A stretch of DNA of 5,265 nucleotides from a candidate division NC10 bacterium CSP1-5 (lineage in GTDB: Bacteria; Methylomirabilota; Methylomirabilia; Methylomirabilales; CSP1-5): NCBI GenBank assembly GCA_001443495.1, contig LDXR01000038.1:1-5265 (forward strand), read 5' to 3'. This document shows, piece by piece, positions 1 to 4,844 of the stretch. Each line of letters begins with the position of its first letter. The stretch's first letter is position 1. Made by a program: the position numbers and the translations under genes. The notes under the pieces were generated by a model, which saw only the letters and a program-made list of their open reading frames with translations, made no database searches and had not been told where the DNA came from.

Positions 1-63
1 TTTTCCGAAAGCCAGTTCAAGACCCTCAAGTACCAACCCCAGTTCCCGCATCGCTTTGACTCC
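1..63 (+). pseudogene. Fragment of an IS3-type transposase (rve domain, around the catalytic Glu), truncated by the element
   Basis: Frame 1 reads 21 codons from the window edge with no stop. They contain SESQFKTLKYQPQFP followed by HRFDS. I recognise this as the part of IS3-like integrase-core transposases usually written 'SEAQFKTLKYRPDFPxRFGS', in which the Glu of the SE pair (codon 3 here) is the third catalytic DDE residue. In the family the next residues are of the type 'EDARAFCRxFFxWYN', but here the similarity stops after the Ser at 61-63 and the next bases are the TGTA end of the large element. The frame then reaches a stop within the left terminal repeat. The gene is therefore broken at 63/64. 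Its upstream part lies outside the window and its 3' part is not seen on the other side of the element. Family assignment is from memory of the motif. Confidence 0.7.
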
Positions 64-127
64 TGTAATCCTCCCCGTAATTCTTGCATCGAAAATCGCT
101 GAAATAGGTAGAGGAAATCCTCCTCCC
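64..127 (+). repeat. Left terminal inverted repeat
   Basis: Three blocks recur, inverted, at the right end: AATTCTTGCA (79-88), ATAGGT (104-109) and CTCCTCCC (120-127). Blocks 1 and 2 are exactly 15 bp apart at both ends; blocks 2 and 3 are 10 bp apart here and 9 bp on the right. The outer end is TGTA at 64-67. An 8-bp direct repeat AATCCTCC occurs at 67-74 and 116-123. The blocks probably bind one of the transposases. They also lie just upstream of the first gene, so promoter activity is possible, but no convincing -35/-10 pair stands out. Confidence 0.8.
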
Positions 128-148
128 CAACTGGCGGAGACCCCGCCT

Positions 149-160
149 GGAGGGAGGAAG
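149..160 (+). promoter_or_regulatory. Shine-Dalgarno sequence for the first transposase gene
   Basis: GGAGGGAGGAAG lies directly upstream of the ATG at 162. The first GGAGG (149-153) leaves 8 nt to the start, which is near ideal, and this fixes the start at 162. Just upstream, GGCGG (133-137) and CCGCC (143-147) can form a small 5-bp hairpin with a 5-nt loop; whether it affects translation is unknown. Confidence 0.75.
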
Positions 161-161
161 T

Positions 162-1907
162 ATGTTGGACAGAGTGGTAACACAGGAATCGTCGCAGGAG
201 GCTGGTGGCAGCGCAACTCGGGATGCTCTGGACGGGCGGTCGCCGCCTGAAGCGCGCTACGGGACCCAGGGGGTGGCCCAGCCGGCGGGCGGTACACCCG
301 CCGAGCCGGCAGGTCAACCAGTCGCCGCACCGGTTTCCGCCCGGACAACCGTCTCGAACCTGAGTCCAGGTGGGGCGACCCAGCCTAGCCAGGCGCAGGA
401 GACAGGCGAGGAGGCTGGGGCTGGACGGGACCCGGAAGGGGAACCGATCCGTGTGCCCCCGCTGGCGGGGAGAAGCAAACAGCGTCGCCTGGTACGCAAG
501 ACCGAGGACCAGAAGAAGCAACCGTGGATTGGTCCCGAACAGCGCCTCTTATTACTCGATACCTGGCGGCGCAGCGGCCTACCGGCCGGCGACTTCGCTG
601 CTCTGGTCGGAATCTCCAAGCACACCCTGTATGGCTGGCACCGCCGGTTCCTGGCCGAAGGTCCCGCAGGATTGGTGGAACACCGCCGGGGCGGGCCGAA
701 GGGGAGTAAACTCCCGGACCTCACCCAGCGAACCATCCTGATGCTCAAGTCTTCGCATCCGGACTGGGGTTGTGAACGAATCAGTGACATGCTCTGGCGA
801 GGACCGGCGTTACCCGCCAGTCCTTCGGCGGTCGCCCGTGTGCTGCACGAAGCGGGTTATGAGCTGGAAGAGACTCCCACCCGGCCGCACCCTCCCACCG
901 TCCGCCGCTTCGAACGGGCCAAGCCCAACGAGCTCTGGCAGACCGACCTATTCACCTTCCTGCTCAAACGGCAGAACCGCCGCGTCTACCTGGTCGCCTT
1001 CATGGACGACCACTCGCGGTTCATCACCAGCTATGGGCTCCATGCCACCCAGTCGGCCGCACTGGTGATCGAGGTATTGCGAGCCGGCATTACGGCTTAT
1101 GGTGTTCCCCAGGAGATCCTGACCGACAACGGTGCGCAGTATGTCACCTGGCGGGGCAAGAGTGCGTTCACCAAGGAGTTGGAGAAGCGTGGCATCCGCC
1201 AGATCGTGGCCAGTCCACGCCGTCCCCAGACGCTGGGCAAGATCGAACGATTCTGGGGAACGCTGTGGCGTGAGTTTCTGGAGACGGCCATCTTCCTGGA
1301 CCTGGAGGATGCGCGGCGGAGGGTCGGTTGGTTCATGGACTATTACAATTTTCGCCGAACGCATGAAGGGATAGAGGGGCTGGTGCCTGCCGACCGGTTC
1401 TTCGGCGCGGCCCCCGACGTGCTGCGCACGCTCGAGGCTCGGGTGGCAGAGAACGCGCTGGAGCTGGCGCGCAGCGGGGTGCCGAAGCGGCCGTTCTATC
1501 TGACCGGTCAGGTGGGTGGTAAATCGTTCAGCATCCACGCGGCGGGTGAGCGGGTCATCCTGACAGACGGCAGTGGGAACCAGCAGGAGATCGACCTGGC
1601 GGGGCCGAACCAGGCAACGAGCGGGTCTGCGACCGGCAGCGCAGGCGAGCCGCCTGCACCACGGGGAAATGCAGCGCCGCAGCAGGAAGCGGCGGTGGTC
1701 GCCGAGCCTCTGGCTACACCCACGGAGCCGGACGTGTCCGCCGAGTGGCCGCAGGTGTTGTGTCCGGACGGCTCACCGCCGGAAGGATTGACCGAGAGTT
1801 CCAGTGCCGAGCCGCCGGCGCCTGGGGTCTCGCCGCTCGATGAGGCGATGCGGCAGATCGGCCAATCGATCGGCGGGAACGCAGGTACCGAAGGAGGTGC
1901 CCTATGA
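162..1907 (+). CDS. DDE integrase/transposase 1 (HTH plus rve core), 581 aa
   Basis: This is a transposase of the retroviral-integrase (rve) superfamily that would catalyse strand cleavage and transfer at the element's ends. Order of parts: a long Gly/Pro/Ala/Gln-rich, probably disordered N-terminus (residues 1-105); a basic patch (105-120); a helix-turn-helix (about 127-162, ending ISKHTLYGWHRRF); a second HTH-like segment (about 185-233); and the rve core (about 253-410). Catalytic residues read as D262 (WQTDLF), D322 (LTDNGAQY) and E362 (TLGKIERFWG), a D-40-E spacing, slightly longer than the common D-35-E. A small beta-rich domain follows (about 440-480), then another Pro/Ala/Gly-rich tail to 581. 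Without the two tails it has the size of IS481-like transposases. The stop overlaps the next start as ATGA, suggesting translational coupling. The triad looks intact, so the enzyme may be active. Confidence 0.9.
   Translation: MLDRVVTQESSQEAGGSATRDALDGRSPPEARYGTQGVAQPAGGTPAEPAGQPVAAPVSARTTVSNLSPGGATQPSQAQETGEEAGAGRDPEGEPIRVPPLAGRSKQRRLVRKTEDQKKQPWIGPEQRLLLLDTWRRSGLPAGDFAALVGISKHTLYGWHRRFLAEGPAGLVEHRRGGPKGSKLPDLTQRTILMLKSSHPDWGCERISDMLWRGPALPASPSAVARVLHEAGYELEETPTRPHPPTVRRFERAKPNELWQTDLFTFLLKRQNRRVYLVAFMDDHSRFITSYGLHATQSAALVIEVLRAGITAYGVPQEILTDNGAQYVTWRGKSAFTKELEKRGIRQIVASPRRPQTLGKIERFWGTLWREFLETAIFLDLEDARRRVGWFMDYYNFRRTHEGIEGLVPADRFFGAAPDVLRTLEARVAENALELARSGVPKRPFYLTGQVGGKSFSIHAAGERVILTDGSGNQQEIDLAGPNQATSGSATGSAGEPPAPRGNAAPQQEAAVVAEPLATPTEPDVSAEWPQVLCPDGSPPEGLTESSSAEPPAPGVSPLDEAMRQIGQSIGGNAGTEGGAL
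1891..1899 (+). promoter_or_regulatory. Strong Shine-Dalgarno for the second gene, inside the end of the first
   Basis: AAGGAGGTG is a near-perfect anti-16S match. It lies in the last codons of the upstream transposase, 4 nt before the ATG at 1904. Together with the ATGA overlap it fixes the start of the downstream gene and predicts its own strong initiation as well as coupling. Confidence 0.8.
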
Positions 1908-2584
1908 ACCAGGTTCCTACCGAGCGGGGCAAATCGAGTCACCGTGCCAGTCCAAGAGTAGCACCGCCGGGCGGTAGCCCGGCGTCGCCACAGGTTGCGT
2001 GCCGCAACGGCAAGCCGCCTTTGGGACTGAAGAGCCCGGTAGCCAGTCTGGAGGCCAAGCGGATTGCGGCCTTGGTGCTGGAAGTGCTGGCCGGGACGCG
2101 CACCCCGGCGGAGGCGGCCGCGTCCCTCGAGGTATCCCTGCCGCGGTACTACCAGCTCGAGGGCCGGGCGTTCCAGGGACTGGTCGCCGCCTGCGAGCCG
2201 CTGCCGCACGGACGGCACAGTACCCCCGACCGGCAGGTGATCACTCTGCGGCGGGAGTTGGAACGCCTGAAGCGGGATCATGCCCGCCACCAGACGCTGG
2301 TGCGAGCCGCCCAGCGGACCCTCGGGCTATCGGCACCGGAGAAGCCGGTGAAGACGAGCAAGACCGGGCCGAACGGCAAGCCCAAACGGCTGCGTCGTCC
2401 CACAGCCCGGGCGCTCAAGGCCGTTCGATCCCTTCGCTCAGCCCTGGCCGAGGCCCCTGCCGATCCGGCTGGCCCGGCCGCCCCAGCGGCGGATGCATCG
2501 CAACAAGGAGCACGATCCGCAGGATCGTCGGAACCCTTGGCGAATTCCGAAGGCTTGGAGTTCTTGAACGGCGATATGCCGTAG
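1904..2584 (+). CDS. HTH/coiled-coil transposon accessory protein B, 226 aa
   Basis: Probably a DNA-binding partner of the adjacent transposase; no enzymatic motif is visible. After a disordered start (1-45), residues about 50-90 look like a helix-turn-helix (LVLEVLAGTRTPAEAAASLE followed by VSLPRYYQLEGRAF). A charged helix rich in Leu and Arg then spans about 108-138 (VITLRRELERLKRDHARHQT), likely a coiled coil for dimerisation. A basic linker follows (about 147-180, many Lys/Arg) and an Ala/Pro-rich tail. The same order of parts recurs in the gene at 3092, with several identical stretches, so the two are probably distant paralogues. It overlaps the upstream transposase by ATGA. Planctomycete genomes have proteins of this type beside rve integrases, in my recollection, but no function is established. 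A role in end recognition or assembly of the transposase complex is inference. Confidence 0.78.
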   Translation: MNQVPTERGKSSHRASPRVAPPGGSPASPQVACRNGKPPLGLKSPVASLEAKRIAALVLEVLAGTRTPAEAAASLEVSLPRYYQLEGRAFQGLVAACEPLPHGRHSTPDRQVITLRRELERLKRDHARHQTLVRAAQRTLGLSAPEKPVKTSKTGPNGKPKRLRRPTARALKAVRSLRSALAEAPADPAGPAAPAADASQQGARSAGSSEPLANSEGLEFLNGDMP

Positions 2585-2598
2585 TTTGCCTTCCCGTT

Positions 2599-2626
2599 CC
2601 GTTCCCCCCGCAGAGTGGGGGAACGG
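2599..2626 (+). terminator. GC-rich hairpin after gene B: possible attenuator or RNA stability element
   Basis: CCGTTCCCCC (2599-2608) pairs perfectly with GGGGGAACGG (2617-2626), a 10-bp stem with an 8-nt loop, starting 14 nt after the stop of gene B. No T-run follows, so it is not a standard intrinsic terminator. It could slow polymerase, protect the upstream mRNA or set the ratio of the A-B to C-D gene pairs. The structure is plain in the sequence; its role is inferred. Confidence 0.5.
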
Positions 2627-2711
2627 GGCGGGTGCCGGTGCCTCGGACGTCCCAGGACCCGGCACTCGCCAGCCGGGAATGGCCAGGAGAACCCAGAAAA
2701 AGGCAGGTACC

Positions 2712-3095
2712 ATGAGTCGGCCAGGTTCATCCAATCGCGTCCTGATCGATCCTACGCGGTCGCGCGCACAGTTTCAGCCGATTCCACTGGGATCGGACCT
2801 GGCAACGCATGAGCGGCCCGTGGCGCTGGGGGGCATCGCAACCAGCCGACCCTTGCCCCGGCCGACGACGGGCCAGGCCACTGGCGGAGAAGCAAAGCGT
2901 GCTTGGCAAAAAAGAAAACCAAAGAGCTGCGATGTACCATCCGGCTCGGTACGCTGGATCGTACCCGAACGCACCTCGAACACAGAAGGGGCTAGCCTGG
3001 GTCCAGGGGCGGCAATGAGCACCCTGGTCGCGAGCAGGGATGCGCGCGAAATCGGGCCAGGGATGGTTCTGCAAACTACGAGGACGCATCCATGA
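2712..3095 (+). CDS. Possible hypothetical protein, 127 aa
   Basis: An ATG at 2712, preceded by a modest purine stretch (AGGCAGG, 2701-2707), opens a 127-codon frame. Its TGA overlaps the ATG of the next gene as ATGA, the same junction seen between the first two genes; this is the main argument that it is translated. The same frame is open upstream to a TTG at 2586, so the start is uncertain. I do not recognise the product. It is hydrophilic, rich in Arg, Pro, Gly and Ser, with a basic stretch near residue 65-75 (KRAWQKRKPKS), and has no membrane segment, clear HTH or catalytic motif. Codon use does not mark it strongly as coding, and competing frames are open too. It might be only a leader reading frame that couples translation into gene C. 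Confidence 0.35.
   Translation: MSRPGSSNRVLIDPTRSRAQFQPIPLGSDLATHERPVALGGIATSRPLPRPTTGQATGGEAKRAWQKRKPKSCDVPSGSVRWIVPERTSNTEGASLGPGAAMSTLVASRDAREIGPGMVLQTTRTHP
3080..3084 (+). promoter_or_regulatory. Shine-Dalgarno for gene C
   Basis: GAGGA sits 7 nt before the ATG at 3092 and supports that start over later alternatives. Confidence 0.5.
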
Positions 3096-3565
3096 ACCGA
3101 GGTCGCCCTTCGCTGGGACCCAAGATCGTTCAGCACCTCGACGGACCGGCCGAGACCAGAGGCCGGCTCGAGACCCTGCTCCAGACACTGGCCGGCCAGT
3201 GCTCCGTCCAGGACGCCTGTGAAAGGCTCGGCATCAGCCAGGCCCGCTTCCACGAACTACGCAACTCCATGCTTCAGGCGGCCCTGGCCAACCTCGAACC
3301 GCGGCCCGCCGGGCGACCCGCTGCCGTCCCCGACCAGACCACCCAACGCATCGCCGAACTCGAACGCCAAGTGCAGGACCTCCGCATCCATTTGCACGCC
3401 GCTCAGCTCCGCGAGGAGATCGCCCTGGCCATGCCCCACTTGCTCCGCCCTCGTGATTCCACGCTAAAAAAAACTCCACCTCGGACCCGCCCGGCCAAAC
3501 GCCGACGCCGGCACGAACCCCTTACTCCGCCACCCCTCTCCAGCGACAGGAGATGCGACACGTGA
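3092..3565 (+). CDS. HTH/coiled-coil transposon accessory protein C (OrfA-like), 157 aa
   Basis: This is a small DNA-binding protein analogous in layout to OrfA of IS3-type elements. Residues about 25-60 form a helix-turn-helix (GQCSVQDACERLGISQARFH); residues about 82-112 form a charged Leu-containing helix (RIAELERQVQDLRIHLHAAQ) suited to a coiled coil. A basic Pro/Arg-rich tail follows (about 126-141, TRPAKRRRRH). It resembles gene B: both run HTH, then a 'EPxPxGR' linker, then coiled coil. An A8 run falls at codons 125-128 and could shift ribosomes into the -1 frame, which is the frame of the downstream transposase. The stop overlaps the downstream GTG start as GTGA. Its start overlaps the preceding open frame as ATGA. 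Binding of the element's ends, or regulation of the transposase, is inferred from the IS3 analogy. Confidence 0.75.
   Translation: MNRGRPSLGPKIVQHLDGPAETRGRLETLLQTLAGQCSVQDACERLGISQARFHELRNSMLQAALANLEPRPAGRPAAVPDQTTQRIAELERQVQDLRIHLHAAQLREEIALAMPHLLRPRDSTLKKTPPRTRPAKRRRRHEPLTPPPLSSDRRCDT
3466..3473 (+). promoter_or_regulatory. Candidate -1 frameshift site (A8) joining gene C to transposase D
   Basis: Eight consecutive A residues. In gene C's frame the codons are CTA AAA AAA ACT, so A AAA AAA is correctly phased for -1 slippage. The -1 frame is that of the downstream transposase. It has a TGA at 3454-3456, 9 nt before the run, and then stays open through 3472-4833. Slippage would give a 581-residue fusion: 127 residues of protein C (HTH and coiled coil) plus 454 of the transposase frame. 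A GC-rich stretch follows, with a possible 5-bp stem 3491-3495/3507-3511; no strong stimulatory structure is certain. Transcriptional slippage on A8 is an alternative. Confidence 0.55.
3548..3552 (+). promoter_or_regulatory. Shine-Dalgarno selecting the GTG start of transposase D
   Basis: AGGAG abuts the ATG at 3553 with no spacer, which is too close for initiation there, but lies 9 nt before an in-frame GTG at 3562. That GTG overlaps the stop of gene C as GTGA. The GTG is therefore the better start for separate translation of the transposase. Confidence 0.6.
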
Positions 3566-4836
3566 ACCGTCTACGCCACATCTGGAAGCTCGAAGTCGAA
3601 CCGCGCCCCTACCGCTTGGTACGACCAGGGCTGGCCACCCAGCGAACCCACCGAACCGTCGAACGCAACCTGCGCATCGCCGTCATCGCCTTCCGACGCT
3701 GGACCAAACGGCTCGGACTGCCACGCCAATCTGCCGCCAACCACCTCGGCCTCTCCACCCGCACTCTCGCCTACTGGGAACATCACTGGAACACCGACCG
3801 CATCCGGGTCATCCCTCGCGGCAGACCCCTCGAACGCTCCGACCGACTCATCCGAAACTCCGTCATCGACACCATCCACAGCCTCGGACCCTGGATCGGA
3901 GTCCCTACACTCGAACACTTCTTCCCCTTGGAACCGCGCAGACAACTGGAGAACCTGCTCGCCCGCTTCCGGCGCGTTTATCAAGAAAAACACCAGGTGC
4001 TCGTGCACATCCTACACTGGCATCGGCCTGGGACCGTCTGGGCCATCGACTACACCGACCCGCCCACACCTATCGACCGCCTCTATCCCCACATCCTCGC
4101 CGTGCGAGACCTCGCCAGCGGCTTCCAACTGCTCGCTCTCCCCGCCCCCGACCAATCCGCCCAAACCACCTGCGACGCACTCACCGCACTGTTCCGCCAA
4201 CACGGCCGGCCCCTCGTCCTCAAGTCTGACAATGGCTCCGCTTTCATCTCGGAACAAACCGAACAGCTCCTCTGCGACTCGCAGGTGTCCTCACTCTTCT
4301 CCCCGCCGTGCACCCCTGGCTACAATGGCGCCTGCGAGGCGGGCATCGGTTCGCTCAAGACACACGCCCATCACCACGCCGCCCGCCATGGCCGTCCCGG
4401 AGAGTGGACTTGTGACGACGTCGAAACCGCTCGACTGCTGGCCAACGCCACCGCCCGACCCTGGGGATTCAACGCTCCCACACCCCAGGTCGCCTGGAAG
4501 CACCACTCGCCAGTCTCCCCGGAAGACCGACTCCTGTTCCGCCAGACTCTCGACGCCTTCCGCGTCGAAGCCCGCGCTGAACATCAGGCCGACCTCGAGC
4601 GTAAGGTCATCGAGAGTCTTTCAAGGCAGGAGCAACCGAACTCAAACGCCGAGGGGCCGCGGCCTGCTCGCGCAGGCCCCGACCCCTCGGGGTTCGTCCC
4701 CACAAACCACTATGACAAGGCACTCATCGATCGTGTTGCTGTTCGCCGTACGCTCGTCGCGCACGGCTTGTTGTCGTTCACCGGGAGGAGAATTACTCCA
4801 CCTATTAAACCGCGAAAAGTTGCAAGAATTGCATAG
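3562..4836 (+). CDS. DDE integrase/transposase 2 (OrfB-like), 424 aa from GTG
   Basis: This is the element's second rve-fold transposase, clearly different in sequence from the first. Numbering from the GTG: an N-terminal helix-turn-helix lies at about 41-77 (ending GLSTRTLAYWEHHW); a helical linker with a basic region follows to about 150; the catalytic core runs from about 155 to 310. The triad reads D163 (VWAIDYTDPP), D223 (LKSDNGSAF) and E259 (YNGACEAGIGSLK), a D-35-E spacing typical of IS3/IS481-like enzymes. A helical segment (about 315-355) and a variable tail follow. The tail is partly encoded by a 42-nt palindrome (4649-4690) and then by the right terminal repeat, in which the gene stops. 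An ATG at 3553 would add three residues but has no usable ribosome-binding spacing. The gene may also be expressed as a frameshift fusion with gene C. The motifs look intact. Confidence 0.88.
   Translation: MNRLRHIWKLEVEPRPYRLVRPGLATQRTHRTVERNLRIAVIAFRRWTKRLGLPRQSAANHLGLSTRTLAYWEHHWNTDRIRVIPRGRPLERSDRLIRNSVIDTIHSLGPWIGVPTLEHFFPLEPRRQLENLLARFRRVYQEKHQVLVHILHWHRPGTVWAIDYTDPPTPIDRLYPHILAVRDLASGFQLLALPAPDQSAQTTCDALTALFRQHGRPLVLKSDNGSAFISEQTEQLLCDSQVSSLFSPPCTPGYNGACEAGIGSLKTHAHHHAARHGRPGEWTCDDVETARLLANATARPWGFNAPTPQVAWKHHSPVSPEDRLLFRQTLDAFRVEARAEHQADLERKVIESLSRQEQPNSNAEGPRPARAGPDPSGFVPTNHYDKALIDRVAVRRTLVAHGLLSFTGRRITPPIKPRKVARIA
4649..4690. repeat. 42-nt interrupted palindrome inside the transposase 2 gene
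   Basis: Outer arms CCGAGGGG (4649-4656) and CCCCTCGG (4683-4690) and inner arms GGCCTGC (4661-4667) and GCAGGCC (4672-4678) are all perfectly paired, with a 4-nt loop (TCGC) and a 4x4 internal mismatch. It lies in frame after the catalytic domain and encodes a Pro/Gly/Arg-rich linker. The shape resembles a REP-type or other small palindromic repeat inserted into coding sequence, but copies elsewhere cannot be seen from this window. Confidence 0.6.
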
Positions 4837-4844
4837 GGGGTACA
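4783..4844 (-). repeat. Right terminal inverted repeat
   Basis: Read on the minus strand from 4844 inward: TGTA, then AATTCTTGCA (4830-4821), ATAGGT (4805-4800) and CTCCTCCC (4790-4783). The 15-bp spacing between the first two blocks equals that of the left end. Blocks 1, 2 and 3 match the left repeat at 10/10, 6/6 and 8/8 positions; sequence between blocks is mostly diverged. The repeat overlaps the last 18 codons of the transposase 2 gene, including its TAG stop. Confidence 0.8.

Larger units (their letters stand above)
2585..3091. other. Central 507-bp segment of uncertain coding status between the two gene pairs
   Basis: No recognised gene lies here. The segment holds the hairpin at 2599-2626, an A-rich patch (2908-2918) and a small inverted repeat GGTAC (2948-2952)/GTACC (2961-2965). 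All three + frames are open for long parts of it: frame of 2586 through 3095, frame of 2809 to 3018, and another from 2813 to a TAG at 2996-2998. None gives a protein I recognise. It may carry one small gene (2712-3095), be a regulatory spacer, or be the decayed junction of two formerly separate elements. Confidence 0.5.
64..4844 (+). mobile_element. About 4.8-kb transposon with two DDE transposases and two HTH/coiled-coil partners
   Basis: Seen directly: a TGTA...TACA-bounded segment with imperfect inverted repeats at both ends, enclosing two DDE-type integrase/transposase genes and two helix-turn-helix/coiled-coil genes, all on the + strand and mostly overlapping by a few bases. The left boundary is supported independently, because similarity to an IS3-type transposase stops at 63. 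The right boundary is supported because beta-helix family similarity begins at about 4845. TGT-type ends are common among rve-fold elements such as IS481, IS21, Tn5053 and Tn7. No flanking duplication is visible (ACTCC on the left, GCCGA on the right). The exact outer end could be off by a few bases, because the outermost 14-15 bp of the two repeats match poorly apart from TGTA. I cannot assign it to a named IS family. Confidence 0.78.

Noticed and set aside
84-112. TTGCAT (84-89) followed by TAGGTA or GGTAGA as a promoter for the operon
   Set aside because: The -10 match is poor and spacing to TAGGTA is short. The same block recurs in the right terminal repeat, so end-binding explains it better.
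1508-2290. A 260-codon open frame on the minus strand across the A/B junction
   Set aside because: It runs antisense to two well-supported genes and has no recognisable protein feature; it looks like a G+C-driven shadow, as do 948-1538 and 3571-4008 on the minus strand.
1999-2715. A 238-codon open frame on the + strand overlapping gene B
   Set aside because: It lacks a ribosome-binding site and shows no domain; gene B in the other frame has a strong Shine-Dalgarno, an ATGA junction, an HTH and a coiled coil. Long open shadows are expected at this G+C content.
2908-2914. A AAA AAG heptamer, the classic -1 frameshift sequence
   Set aside because: It is out of phase with the 2712-3095 frame. 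It is in phase only with a frame that has no ATG or ribosome-binding site and stops at 2996-2998.
2585-3091. Internal copy of the terminal repeats that would mark two separate elements side by side
   Set aside because: I looked for AATTCTTGCA, ATAGGT and CTCCTCCC blocks in either orientation in the central segment and saw no spaced set, so the pairs appear to share one set of ends.
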